A stretch of DNA of 64,000 bases from Bacteroides sp. CAG:443 (GCA_000432735.1 FR887777.1:83632-147631), one strand, 5' to 3'. Shown: positions 1 to 7,362, numbered from the stretch's first letter. Numbers and translations are program-made. The notes: generated by a model from the letters alone, not told the origin.

Positions 1-816
1 TTTCTCATTATTTCGGGTTACTTGAACAATATAAACAAGGAAACAAAGGCTGTCGGCAGGAGTCTGCTCTGGATATTCATTCCGTATGTCATCATGGAAG
101 CAGGCTACGTAGTCATGTCGGCAGTTCTTCCCGTGCGGGAGAAGGTAGACGAACTCTCTGCTGGGGTTCTGCTGTACAAAGCTCTCATTGCTCCCATGGG
201 CCCCTACTGGTATCTGCATACACTGATACTCTGCAATGCCAGTTATTTCCTGATCTATAAGGTGACAGATAAGTGGAAAGGCATCATCCGTTTTATCATC
301 TTGGGAATATTTCTGTATATTCTTTCCGAACTACGGTTATTGACGTTTGCCAATGCCATTTACTTCCTGGCAGGAGTGGCTATCCGGCAAAGTGGCCTTC
401 CTATTATCCGTGTGTTTCAGCCTAGCTTTCTGTCGGTAGTCCCCCTCGTCATCTTATGCTGTTTCCCGGAGAACCTGAACCGCGGCACACTGGCTGGTAT
501 AGCCATAACCTATTTGGTAATCAGCCTGTTGCTTGCTACATACACTTATTTACCGGAAAAAGTTAAAAGACTCTCTCTTTATATAGGCAGCAACACGCTG
601 GTGATTCTTCTTTTTTCACCCGTGTTTACCATTTTATCGAAAGCCTATCTGCCACTTTTTGCCTTCGATGCAACGGGCATCTGTTTTATGATTGTCTCGG
701 TGATTTTCGTTATCTGCGGATGTTTCGGGATGACGTATGTACTCGACCGCCTGCATATCTCGCCTTATTTTTTAGGAAAGAAGCGGATGCTTCCTCCCTA
801 TCCTCCAGCCGACTAA
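1..816 (+). CDS. Acyltransferase family 3 (OafA/WecH-like) membrane protein, 5'-truncated by window edge
   Basis: The reading frame is open from base 1, so the start lies outside the window; the TTG at 22 is internal and not a credible start. The visible 271 codons form a run of hydrophobic segments broken by short basic loops, as in integral membrane acyltransferases that acetylate sugars or polysaccharides. Early residues reading FLIISGYL and the later GPYWYLHTL stretch resemble the Acyltransferase_3 family (known-family inference). The catalytic N-terminal His region is not visible. The TAA stop (814-816) overlaps the opposing ispF stop (813-815), so the two genes converge with no spacer. 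Substrate unknown. Confidence 0.6.
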   Translation, partial: FLIISGYLNNINKETKAVGRSLLWIFIPYVIMEAGYVVMSAVLPVREKVDELSAGVLLYKALIAPMGPYWYLHTLILCNASYFLIYKVTDKWKGIIRFIILGIFLYILSELRLLTFANAIYFLAGVAIRQSGLPIIRVFQPSFLSVVPLVILCCFPENLNRGTLAGIAITYLVISLLLATYTYLPEKVKRLSLYIGSNTLVILLFSPVFTILSKAYLPLFAFDATGICFMIVSVIFVICGCFGMTYVLDRLHISPYFLGKKRMLPPYPPAD

Positions 817-1292
817 TCACGTTCTATCAGTACAGTGGCGTATGCCGAAATACCTTCTTCCCGACCGGTAAAGCCTAGTTTTTCGGTTGTAGTGGCCTTA
901 ATCGACACGTCTTCCGCATCTATATTCATGACATGAGCCAGCACTTCCTGCATTTCGGGTATACGAGCCTTCAGTTTCGGACGCTCGGCACAAACCGTCG
1001 CATCGATATTGCCTACCCGATAACCTTTCGTAGCAATCAGATCGACTGTACGTGCCAGCAGAATCTTACTGTCGATACCTTTAAACTCACCGGCATTGTC
1101 GGGGAAATGATAGCCGATATCACGCATGTTGGCTGCTCCCAGCAACGCATCACAAATGGCATGAATCAACACATCGGCATCGGAATGTCCCAATAATCCC
1201 AATTCGTGCTCCAGCTTGATGCCTCCCAGCCAGAGTTCACGTCCAACGACCAGCCGATGGACGTCGAAACCAAATCCTACACGTATTTTCAT
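813..1292 (-). CDS. ispF: 2-C-methyl-D-erythritol 2,4-cyclodiphosphate synthase
   Basis: IspF converts CDP-methylerythritol 2-phosphate to the cyclic diphosphate and CMP in the MEP isoprenoid pathway (cytosol, homotrimer). The 159-aa length is normal. Metal-binding residues are visible as D10-x-H12 in GFGFDVHRL and H44 in the HSDADVLIH stretch; the C-terminal signature TTTEKLGFTGREEGISA is intact. The start is fixed by a 4-bp ATGA overlap with the upstream FAH-family gene, which suggests translational coupling in a rex-FAH-ispF operon. The stop overlaps that of the converging acyltransferase. Confidence 0.97.
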   Translation of the reverse strand: MKIRVGFGFDVHRLVVGRELWLGGIKLEHELGLLGHSDADVLIHAICDALLGAANMRDIGYHFPDNAGEFKGIDSKILLARTVDLIATKGYRVGNIDATVCAERPKLKARIPEMQEVLAHVMNIDAEDVSIKATTTEKLGFTGREEGISAYATVLIERD

Positions 1293-1906
1293 CTTACGTA
1301 AAAATCAAGAACTTTTTCGTTTTCCAAATATCCTTCCAGGTGATTGTTTATCTGTACCGGACCCACTCCTACCGGCGTACCGGTAAACAGCATGTCGCCA
1401 ATCTTCAGCGTACAGAACTGGCTGACGTATGCGATAATCTGATCTACACGGAAAAGCATGTCCTGTGTATTTCCCTGCTGCACAGTCTTTCCGTCAATAT
1501 CCAGATGGAAATTGATATGCTGAATATCCGCAAACTTCTCTACAGGAACCCAGTCGCCTATGGCAGCCGAGTTATCGAATCCCTTGCACAACTCCCAAGG
1601 TTTCCCTTCGGCACGGAACTTGCGCTGCAAATCGCGTGCAGTAAAGTCGATACCTACCGTAACGGCATCGTAATAGCGATGTGCGAAACGCTCGGAAATA
1701 TTCTTTCCAAGGCGGTTGATACGTACCACCAGTTCGGTTTCATAATCCACCTGCTGGCAGAAATCAGGAATAAAGAATGGCTTGCTGTCCTTCAGCAAGG
1801 CAGAATCCGGTTTCATAAAGATAACCGGCTCTTGTGGCAATGGCTCGTCTGCATGCAATTCCTTGCAATGCAACGGATAGTTCATGCCGATAGCTATAAT
1901 TTTCAT
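1289..1906 (-). CDS. Fumarylacetoacetate hydrolase (FAH) family protein
   Basis: This 205-aa single-domain FAH protein is of the size of YcgM/FAHD1-like acylpyruvate hydrolases or oxaloacetate decarboxylases. Visible family motifs are the metal-binding YETELVVRI segment (E-x-E), FTARDLQ, KGFDNSAAIG and the C-terminal LFTGTPVGVGP. The protein is expected to be a cytosolic Mg2+-dependent enzyme acting on a small keto acid; the exact substrate cannot be read from sequence. It starts 7 bp after the rex stop and overlaps the ispF start by 4 bp, so the three genes very probably share one transcript. Confidence 0.85.
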   Translation of the reverse strand: MKIIAIGMNYPLHCKELHADEPLPQEPVIFMKPDSALLKDSKPFFIPDFCQQVDYETELVVRINRLGKNISERFAHRYYDAVTVGIDFTARDLQRKFRAEGKPWELCKGFDNSAAIGDWVPVEKFADIQHINFHLDIDGKTVQQGNTQDMLFRVDQIIAYVSQFCTLKIGDMLFTGTPVGVGPVQINNHLEGYLENEKVLDFYVR

Positions 1907-1913
1907 GGAGAAT

Positions 1914-2567
1914 TTATTTCTTTATGGTTTCATTCAAACGATTGAACATCACCGCCAGATGCGCATATAGTGATGTATTCTGTACTACAATGTTTTCGGG
2001 AACCCGAATGCGGAAAGGAGTAAAATTCCAGATAGCCTTGATGCCTCCTGCAATCATCTTATCGGAAATCTCCTGGGCAATGGTAATGGGCACAGTCAGT
2101 ACGCCGATGTTTACCCCGTCTTGTTTCATGCGCTGCTCAAAGTCATCGGAATGATAAATAGGAATTCCGTTTATCTTTGTACCTACCAGCTCCGGATTGA
2201 TATCGAAAGCCCCTACAATCTGAAGTCCGAAGTGCGAAAGACCTGAGTCGCGCAGTAACGCCCCCCCCAGGCTACCAACCCCGAAAAGATACGCCCTGTG
2301 CATATTGGTAAATCCCAGAAAATCCTCAAGTACCTGAATCAGCAAATCAATGTCATATCCTACACGTGTACGTCCGGCAATATCTACATACGAAAGGTCT
2401 TTGGCAATCTGTGAAGCGTCGATATTGATCTGCTTGGATATCTGTGTGGAAGAAACATACTTCTCCCCTTTCTCTTTCATCAGCTTTGCATTCGAAAGAT
2501 ACCACGGCAGTCTACGCAGGGTAGGCTCCGGTATTTTATCCGTATTTTTACGAGTACGTATTGCCAT
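1914..2567 (-). CDS. rex: Redox-sensing transcriptional repressor Rex
   Basis: Rex is a dimeric repressor that senses the NADH/NAD+ ratio and controls fermentation and respiration genes. The 217-aa protein shows the N-terminal winged helix (PEPTLRRLPWYL, then SSTQISKQINIDASQIAKD) and a Rossmann domain with GVGSLG at residues 96-101, followed by the AFDINPE strand whose Asp contacts the nucleotide. The C-terminal swapped helix (LYAHLAVMFNRL) is present. It is the first gene of the rex-FAH-ispF operon; a TAATTTTG box lies about 30 bp upstream. I found no obvious Rex operator in front of it. Confidence 0.96.
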   Translation of the reverse strand: MAIRTRKNTDKIPEPTLRRLPWYLSNAKLMKEKGEKYVSSTQISKQINIDASQIAKDLSYVDIAGRTRVGYDIDLLIQVLEDFLGFTNMHRAYLFGVGSLGGALLRDSGLSHFGLQIVGAFDINPELVGTKINGIPIYHSDDFEQRMKQDGVNIGVLTVPITIAQEISDKMIAGGIKAIWNFTPFRIRVPENIVVQNTSLYAHLAVMFNRLNETIKK

Positions 2568-2598
2568 TTTTCACGCTTCTGTAAAATTATGCCTTTTG

Positions 2599-2606
2599 CA
2601 AAATTA
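2599..2606 (-). promoter_or_regulatory. Bacteroides-type -7 box for rex
   Basis: On the minus strand this reads TAATTTTG, matching TAnnTTTG. It is 31 bp upstream of the rex ATG. No clear -33 TTTG is visible, so the call rests on one box. Confidence 0.45.
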
Positions 2607-2651
2607 AGCTATTTATTCGGAAACGCACACCAGAATGTAGAAAAATGTACC

Positions 2652-2659
2652 TATCTTTG
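2652..2659 (+). promoter_or_regulatory. Bacteroides-type -7 box for the SUI1 gene
   Basis: TATCTTTG, an exact TAnnTTTG match, sits 22 bp upstream of the SUI1-family ATG, giving a leader of only about 15 nt. The -33 region is not recognisable. Confidence 0.5.
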
Positions 2660-2681
2660 AACCGGATTAAAATTAATTCAC

Positions 2682-3020
2682 ATGAAAAATAATGATTGGA
2701 AAGACCGACTGAACATCGTATACTCCACTAATCCGGACTTTCAGTACGACAACGGAGAAGAGGAAGAAGTGGAAACGCTGGATAAAAAGCAGCAGAAACT
2801 TCGCGTTTCAATAGAGAAAAAAGGACGCGGGGGCAAGACTGTAACTATCATAACCGGCTTTACGGGCAGCGAAGAAGACTTGAAAGAACTTGGCAAACAG
2901 CTAAAGACTAAATGTGGTGTGGGCGGATCGATAAAGGACGGGGAAATCCTCATCCAAGGAGAGTTTCGTCAGCGCATCATCGATTTACTGAAAGCGGAAG
3001 GTTATACGCAGACCAAATGA
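2682..3020 (+). CDS. SUI1/eIF1-family translation factor (YciH-like)
   Basis: A 112-aa protein whose C-terminal two thirds (about residues 37-110) is a SUI1 domain: RVSIEKKGRGGKTVTIITGF, then a KQLKTKCGVGGSIKDGEI core and a GEFRQRIIDLLKAEGY tail. SUI1 proteins bind the small ribosomal subunit near the P site; bacterial YciH is thought to affect start-codon fidelity. The N-terminus is acidic and poorly conserved. It is a single-gene unit transcribed divergently from rex. Identity of the family is firm; the bacterial role is inferred. Confidence 0.9.
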   Translation: MKNNDWKDRLNIVYSTNPDFQYDNGEEEEVETLDKKQQKLRVSIEKKGRGGKTVTIITGFTGSEEDLKELGKQLKTKCGVGGSIKDGEILIQGEFRQRIIDLLKAEGYTQTK

Positions 3021-3074
3021 CATTCCGCATATCCTATCTCGGCATTTCACATCACTGCCAGCAAGACTCTTGAG

Positions 3075-3136
3075 TTTTTTGTACAAATTCTCTGATTTTT
3101 TGTACAAATTTTCAAAAAACGTCCCGACGTTTTTTC
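3075..3136 (+). repeat. GTAC-pair intergenic element, copy A
   Basis: Two perfect TTTGTACAAA palindromes have centres at 3082/3083 and 3103/3104, 21 bp apart. The second continues as TTTTC, then the inverted repeat AAAAAACGTC-CC-GACGTTTTTT (3114-3135). It lies in the convergent gap between the SUI1 gene and tsf (3021-3446), which has no supported gene. Three further copies share the same geometry (20278-20339, 36251-36312, 62838-62900). No known function recognised. Confidence 0.9.
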
Positions 3137-3190
3137 GCAGAATACCGTTCTTTAAAATGTTTTTCTTTAGACAAACTGACAAAAGATAAA

Positions 3191-3248
3191 ACCCTTTTAT
3201 GGCTATCACGTGTGAAGGGCGTGAAGGGCGTGAAGGGCATAAAAGGGT
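3191..3248. repeat. G-rich 9-bp tandem repeat inside an 11-bp inverted repeat
   Basis: ACCCTTTTATG (3191-3201) is matched by CATAAAAGGGT (3238-3248) as inverted arms. Between them GTGAAGGGC is repeated three times in tandem (3212-3238). The plus strand carries four GGG runs (3217-3219, 3226-3228, 3235-3237, 3245-3247) with 6, 6 and 7-base loops, which fits a possible G-quadruplex. It is non-coding, 50 bp from GTAC element A. Confidence 0.8.
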
Positions 3249-3374
3249 AATTTTTTTATTTAAAACAGAGGTTTATAGAGAATCATATCAAAAACTTATT
3301 CTCAAAGAAACCTCCATTATATTGCGCACGTCATTGATGTATTCAACCAGCAAACAATTGGGATATAATAAGAA

Positions 3375-3409
3375 AAGCCAGCCACTTCCATCAGGAAGTC
3401 AGCTGGCTT
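3375..3409 (-). terminator. Intrinsic terminator of the rplM-rpsI-rpsB-tsf operon
   Basis: A near-perfect inverted repeat, AAGCCAGC..ACTTCC with GGAAGT..GCTGGCTT, around a 4-base loop lies 40 bp after the tsf stop. On the minus strand it is followed by TTTTCTTATT. Confidence 0.85.
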
Positions 3410-3446
3410 ATCTATTTTATAAATTATTTTCTACAAAACAGTAGAA

Positions 3447-4439
3447 TTATTCAGCACGCAAAGTGAAGCGTTTGAAGTCTGTAATAGCCAATTCAGGATC
3501 AGCAGCCTTCAAAACATCAGCAACGCTCTTCTTCGGTTCCATAATGCTTTCCTGGTTCAACAGACAAACTTCTTTCAAGAATTTGCCCAGACGACCTTTA
3601 GCAATATTTTCAATCATAGCCTGAGGCAGGTGAGCAGCCTTTTCAGCAGCTACAGTTTCCTTGATTTCTTTAGCCTTAGCTACATCTTCAGCAGTAATCC
3701 ATCCCTTAGCCATGTTGCTTTCCATGTGCTCCTCGCTATCAACATGAGCAGGATTGATACCAGCTTTCTTCAAAGCAGCTTCAACAGCTTTCTGTACCTG
3801 TTCTGCTTTAGTCTTTTCGATAGCGACATTGATTTCTTCTTGTTTAACAGCTTCAGGAACACCTGCTTCGTCGATTGCGATCGGGTTCATAGCTGCAATC
3901 TGCATACAGATTTCGTGAGCAATCTTTTCGTCACAAACTTTATTGAAAGCAACAATTGTACAAAGCTGATTTTTGTTCATGTGGTTGTAAACAGCTGTGC
4001 AAGCACCAGAAACGAAGAAATAGCCATCCAATTCAGTCTTTTCACCAGTGATACCGCTACGTTCAACGATAGCATCAGCAATTGTACCGCTACCCATCGG
4101 AAGAGCTTTTACTTCATCCAAAGTCTGACATTTGTTAGCGATTGCAGCATCCAGGATAGCCTGAGTCAAAGCAACGAAATCTGCATTCTTAGCAACGAAG
4201 TCAGTTTCACACTTCAAAGCAATCATTGCAGCATAGTCACCAGTTGATTTTGCCAGTACACAACCTTCTGAAGTTTCACGGTCAGAACGTTTTGCAGCAA
4301 CAGCCTGTCCTTTTTTACGGATAATTTCTACTGCCTTGTCGAAATCGCCTTCTGATTCTGTCAAAGCGTTTTTACAGTCCATCATACCAGCTCCAGTCAT
4401 TTTACGGAGTTTGGTGATATCAGCCATACTTACAGCCAT
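3447..4439 (-). CDS. tsf: Elongation factor Ts
   Basis: EF-Ts is the guanine-nucleotide exchange factor that regenerates EF-Tu-GTP. The 330-aa protein begins with the UBA-like domain (ITKLRKMTGAGMMDCKNAL) and has the EF-Tu-contacting TDFVAKN motif at residues 79-85. It is longer than the 283-aa E. coli form, as is usual in Bacteroidota. It is the last gene of the ribosomal operon, 132 bp after rpsB, with a repeat-rich hairpin between them and an intrinsic terminator behind. Confidence 0.98.
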   Translation of the reverse strand: MAVSMADITKLRKMTGAGMMDCKNALTESEGDFDKAVEIIRKKGQAVAAKRSDRETSEGCVLAKSTGDYAAMIALKCETDFVAKNADFVALTQAILDAAIANKCQTLDEVKALPMGSGTIADAIVERSGITGEKTELDGYFFVSGACTAVYNHMNKNQLCTIVAFNKVCDEKIAHEICMQIAAMNPIAIDEAGVPEAVKQEEINVAIEKTKAEQVQKAVEAALKKAGINPAHVDSEEHMESNMAKGWITAEDVAKAKEIKETVAAEKAAHLPQAMIENIAKGRLGKFLKEVCLLNQESIMEPKKSVADVLKAADPELAITDFKRFTLRAE

Positions 4440-4489
4440 AGTAATTTCTTTTTTATTGAGTTAATAAATTAAATCTGTTATAAAGCAAA

Positions 4490-4559
4490 TGAGAGTTGAG
4501 AACAGAGAGTTGAGAATTGCCTTTTATAGTAACTCTCAACTTTCAACTCTCAACTCTCA
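4490..4559. repeat. Inverted GAGAGTTGA/TCAACTCTC repeat between rpsB and tsf
   Basis: The left arm (4490-4516) carries GAGAGTTGAG twice; the right arm (4531-4559) carries the complementary ACTCTCAAC-type units, so the RNA could form a long imperfect hairpin with a loop of about 14 bases. It lies in the rpsB-tsf spacer. A related direct version (AGTTGAGAGTTGAAA) lies on the other side of rpsB at 5528-5553. Confidence 0.8.
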
Positions 4560-4571
4560 CCTTAAAGTATA

Positions 4572-5408
4572 TTAAGCTTCTTCGTCTTTACCCATGAAAG
4601 CGGCAGCCTTTGCAGCATTGATAGCTTCTTCTTCTGCCTTATCCATACGAGCCTTAGTAGCTTTCTTCTTAGCAGCTTTCGGAGCATTTTCTCCAGCAGC
4701 TTCCATGTCTACTTTTTCAGCTTTTCTTTCTTCCAAACCTTCTGCCATTGCAGCGCAGCAAGCATCCAAGATAACTTCTACAGACTTAGTAGCGTCATCA
4801 TTAGCAGGAATTACGAAATCTACGTTTGTAGGATCTGAGTTTGTATCAACGATAGCAAATACAGGGATACCCAAACGATTAGCTTCGCGAACTGCGATGT
4901 TTTCTTTCAATACGTCTACAACGAACAAAGCAGACGGCAGACGAGTCAAATCAGCGATAGAACCCAAGTTCTTTTCCAACTTAGCACGCTGACGAGAAAT
5001 CTGAAGAATTTCTCTCTTTGACAGGTTTGAATAAGTACCATCGTTAGTCAACTTATCGATAGTAGCCATTTTCTTGACAGCCTTACGGATAGTCGGGAAG
5101 TTAGTCAACATACCACCCGGCCAACGCTCGATTACATAAGGCATGTTTACAGAAGCAGCTTTCTCAGCTACTACCTGTTTTGCTTGTTTTTTAGTAGCAA
5201 CGAACAGGACTTTCTTTCCTGATTTTGCAATCTGCTTCAAAGCTTCAGCAGCTTCATCAACTTTAGCAACGGTTTTGTTCAGGTCGATGATATGGATTCC
5301 GTTGCGTTCCATGAAAATATAAGGAGCCATTGCAGGGTTCCACTTTCTTTTAAGGTGTCCGAAGTGGCAACCAGCCTCCAATAAAGTATCAAAATTTACT
5401 CTTGACAT
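4572..5408 (-). CDS. rpsB: 30S ribosomal protein S2
   Basis: S2 binds the 30S neck and helps recruit S1-like function and mRNA. The 278-aa sequence starts with the S2 signature LLEAGCHFGHLKRKWNPAM and contains the GGMLTNFPTIRK and ALFVVDVLKE segments. Beyond the usual core it has a charged Lys/Ala/Glu-rich C-terminal tail of about 45 residues. It is third in the rplM-rpsI-rpsB-tsf operon; the 187-bp leader to rpsI and the spacer to tsf both hold repeats. Confidence 0.98.
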   Translation of the reverse strand: MSRVNFDTLLEAGCHFGHLKRKWNPAMAPYIFMERNGIHIIDLNKTVAKVDEAAEALKQIAKSGKKVLFVATKKQAKQVVAEKAASVNMPYVIERWPGGMLTNFPTIRKAVKKMATIDKLTNDGTYSNLSKREILQISRQRAKLEKNLGSIADLTRLPSALFVVDVLKENIAVREANRLGIPVFAIVDTNSDPTNVDFVIPANDDATKSVEVILDACCAAMAEGLEERKAEKVDMEAAGENAPKAAKKKATKARMDKAEEEAINAAKAAAFMGKDEEA

Positions 5409-5480
5409 TGTTTTTAATCTTTTAATCGTTTACTTTCTTTTTTGTTTAATTGAACCAACTGCCGGGTAGTCTCTCCGCAA

Positions 5481-5530
5481 ACACTTGTAGGGAAAATCCC
5501 GACGGTTTAGATACTAAACGCTTTTTTAGT
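5481..5530 (-). promoter_or_regulatory. Possible structured leader upstream of rpsB
   Basis: The rpsI-rpsB spacer contains two small inverted repeats: GGGAAAATCCC (5490-5500) and GTTTAG-ATA-CTAAAC (5505-5519). Ribosomal-protein leaders often autoregulate, so this may be an S2 control element, but the match is to structure only and I recognise no known motif. Confidence 0.3.
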
Positions 5531-5553
5531 TGAGAGTTGAAAAGTGAAAGTTG
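5528..5553. repeat. GTTGAGAGTTGAAA-type repeat upstream of rpsB
   Basis: The segment contains AGTTGAGAGTTGAAAAGTG followed by AAAGTTGAAA. It uses the same GTTGA-rich units as the inverted repeat at 4490-4559, so rpsB is flanked by this repeat class on both sides. Confidence 0.65.
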
Positions 5554-5595
5554 AAAAAAATAAGCAACTTGTCCGTTCCAACATTCCACCAACTC

Positions 5596-5982
5596 TTAAC
5601 GTTTACTGAACTGGAATCTACGACGTGCTTTCGGACGACCCGGTTTTTTACGTTCAACAGAACGAGGATCACGAGTCATGAAGCCTTCTGCACGAAGAGT
5701 CTTCTTGTCTTCGGGGTTAATTTTAACCAGTGCGCGAGCGATAGCCAGACGCAAAGCCTGTGACTGACCTGTAAATCCACCACCACACAAGTTAACTTTA
5801 ATATCATATTTTTCAGCTACTTCCAGCTTATTCAAAGGCTGTTTTACTACATACTGCAGAATAGTTGATGGAAAGTACTGTGCAAGGTCTCTCTTGTTAA
5901 TAGTAATCTTTCCTGTACCTTCGCTTACGAAAACGCGAGCAACTGCGCTTTTACGTCTGCCTAATGCATTTACTACTTCCAT
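5596..5982 (-). CDS. rpsI: 30S ribosomal protein S9
   Basis: S9 contacts the P-site tRNA anticodon loop with its C-terminal tail; that tail ends RFQFSKR here, with the expected terminal SKR. The 128-aa protein has the NALGRRKSAVARVFV start and the GGGFTGQSQALRLAIARAL core. It follows rplM by 6 bp, the near-universal L13-S9 pairing. Confidence 0.98.
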   Translation of the reverse strand: MEVVNALGRRKSAVARVFVSEGTGKITINKRDLAQYFPSTILQYVVKQPLNKLEVAEKYDIKVNLCGGGFTGQSQALRLAIARALVKINPEDKKTLRAEGFMTRDPRSVERKKPGRPKARRRFQFSKR

Positions 5983-5988
5983 TCTTTA

Positions 5989-6450
5989 TTATTTAAGTGT
6001 GTTAATATCAATTACTTTCGGAGTCTGAGCTTCATGTTTGTGTTCAGCGCCTTCATATACATAAAGGTTGCCCAGCAACTTAGCTCCCAGACGATTTTTC
6101 GGAAGCATACCTTTTACTACTCTCTTCATCAATTTTTCAGCGCCATTCGGCTTAGCCATCAAGCGAGCCGGAGTGATTTCACGCTGACCGCCCGGATAAC
6201 CGGTGTAGCTCAAGTAGATTTTATCATTCCACTTGTTTCCTGTAAATTTCACTTTGTCTGCATTGATGATAATAACGTTATCACCGCAGTCTACATGAGG
6301 GGTGAAGTTTGGTTTATACTTACCTCTCAACAACTTTGCAACTTTAGCACCGAGGCGACCTACCACCTGATCGGTAGCATCAACTACGACCCATTCTTTC
6401 GTCGCAGTTTCCTTGTTTGCAGAAATGGTCTTGTAACTTAAAGTATCCAC
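5989..6450 (-). CDS. rplM: 50S ribosomal protein L13
   Basis: L13 is an early 50S assembly protein. The 153-aa sequence has the family core DATDQVVGRLGAKVAKLLRG, HVDCGDNVIIINADKVKFTG and the MLPKNRLG segment. It is first in the rplM-rpsI-rpsB-tsf operon, preceded by a leader of about 115 nt with a stable hairpin and a well-matched promoter. The first ATG of the frame is used. Confidence 0.98.
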   Translation of the reverse strand: MDTLSYKTISANKETATKEWVVVDATDQVVGRLGAKVAKLLRGKYKPNFTPHVDCGDNVIIINADKVKFTGNKWNDKIYLSYTGYPGGQREITPARLMAKPNGAEKLMKRVVKGMLPKNRLGAKLLGNLYVYEGAEHKHEAQTPKVIDINTLK

Positions 6451-6497
6451 TCTTAAATCTTTTTTAAAATGTTAACTACTAAAAAACGATTCCTAGG

Positions 6498-6530
6498 GCT
6501 TTATTCTTCCCGGACAAAGAAGATTAAAGC
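6498..6530 (-). promoter_or_regulatory. Hairpin in the rplM leader, candidate L13 autoregulatory element
   Basis: On the minus strand GCTTTA-AT-CTTC pairs with GAAG-AA-TAAAGC around a TTTGTCCGG loop. It lies in the 5' leader between the promoter and the rplM ATG. L13 leaders that bind the ribosomal protein are known in several phyla; whether this one matches a described Bacteroidia class needs a covariance-model search. Confidence 0.5.
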
Positions 6531-6574
6531 ATTCAGAATTAAACTTTTATCACTATTTGATAATAATCGGCTTG

Positions 6575-6605
6575 CAAAATTACTGCTTTTATCCGAACTG
6601 ACAAA
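6575..6605 (-). promoter_or_regulatory. Promoter of the rplM-rpsI-rpsB-tsf operon
   Basis: On the minus strand a -33 TTTG (6602-6605) is followed after exactly 19 bp by TAATTTTG (6575-6582). This is a textbook match to the Bacteroides -33/-7 consensus and predicts a leader of about 115 nt before rplM. Confidence 0.8.
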
Positions 6606-6652
6606 GATTTTAAGTATTTTTTTCTGCTGTCAAGGCTCTGACTCACGGCTAA

Positions 6653-7144
6653 TTAGCGAACGATATTTTCCGGATAAGCAGAAGGCATCACTACTCGTTT
6701 CCAAATTTCGTGACACCATGAATCAATCTTATTGCCATCACGGTCTACAGTCAGATAATATTTCACGAACATTAAGTTACCATCTTCCTTTAATTCAAAG
6801 TGCATCTCATTCTTATCTCCATTCAACTGAGGCAAATGCAGGTTCTTTTCCACATATTCAGTATATACACTTTCGGAATTCTGCTTATAAGTTCCATATC
6901 CGATAATGATAGCCCCACTCTGCATCATCACCAGGTTAGTGAAACGTCCATCGTCAGAAAGAATTTTAAGAGAATTACTTGTTTTTAGCTCGCCTACAAC
7001 ATCCGGAGAGCTGGAACGATAGAAGCACATTTGCCACACTCCATTCAATATCGTTGGAGTTTTTTCCTGAATACTCTGAGCCAACATATTCGTTGCGCCT
7101 AAAAAGAAGAACACTAACCAAAAGAACAAAGAACGTGTTTTCAT
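6653..7144 (-). CDS. Small exported protein, DUF4488-like
   Basis: Starting at the ATG at 7144 gives 163 aa beginning MKTRSLFFWLVFFFLGATNMLAQ, a clear signal peptide with a probable cut after LAQ; a TTG-initiated extension to 7171 would bury this signal and is not preferred. The mature part begins by describing a folded beta-rich domain (NGVWQMCFYRS.., GYGTYKQNSESVYTEYVE, EIWKRV), resembling Bacteroidota DUF4488 lipocalin-like proteins. Function is unknown. It stands alone between the ribosomal operon and asnS. Confidence 0.6.
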   Translation of the reverse strand: MKTRSLFFWLVFFFLGATNMLAQSIQEKTPTILNGVWQMCFYRSSSPDVVGELKTSNSLKILSDDGRFTNLVMMQSGAIIIGYGTYKQNSESVYTEYVEKNLHLPQLNGDKNEMHFELKEDGNLMFVKYYLTVDRDGNKIDSWCHEIWKRVVMPSAYPENIVR

Positions 7145-7310
7145 AACGAATGATTTTAAAAGGTTAAACAAGAAACGAGTTGATATACAAATATATAAAA
7201 TATATCTTATTAAAAGTTACAAATCTTGTTTTTATTTTATCTTTTTCGAAAGAATTTCAAGATAAAAAGATTCTTTCATCTACTCCTTTCCTTTTTATAA
7301 TATATAAAAA

Positions 7311-7338
7311 AGGCGAACCTCCGATTGGAAGTTCGCCT
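7311..7338 (-). terminator. Intrinsic terminator of asnS
   Basis: AGGCGAAC..TCC and GGA..GTTCGCCT form a stem with a GATT loop; on the minus strand the stem is followed by TTTTTTATAT. It lies 24 bp after the asnS stop. Confidence 0.85.
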
Positions 7339-7362
7339 CGATATAAATATTGTATTATTGAT

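Noticed and set aside
3199..3444. 81-codon plus-strand frame
   Set aside because: It runs through the tandem repeat and the tsf terminator and has no family features.
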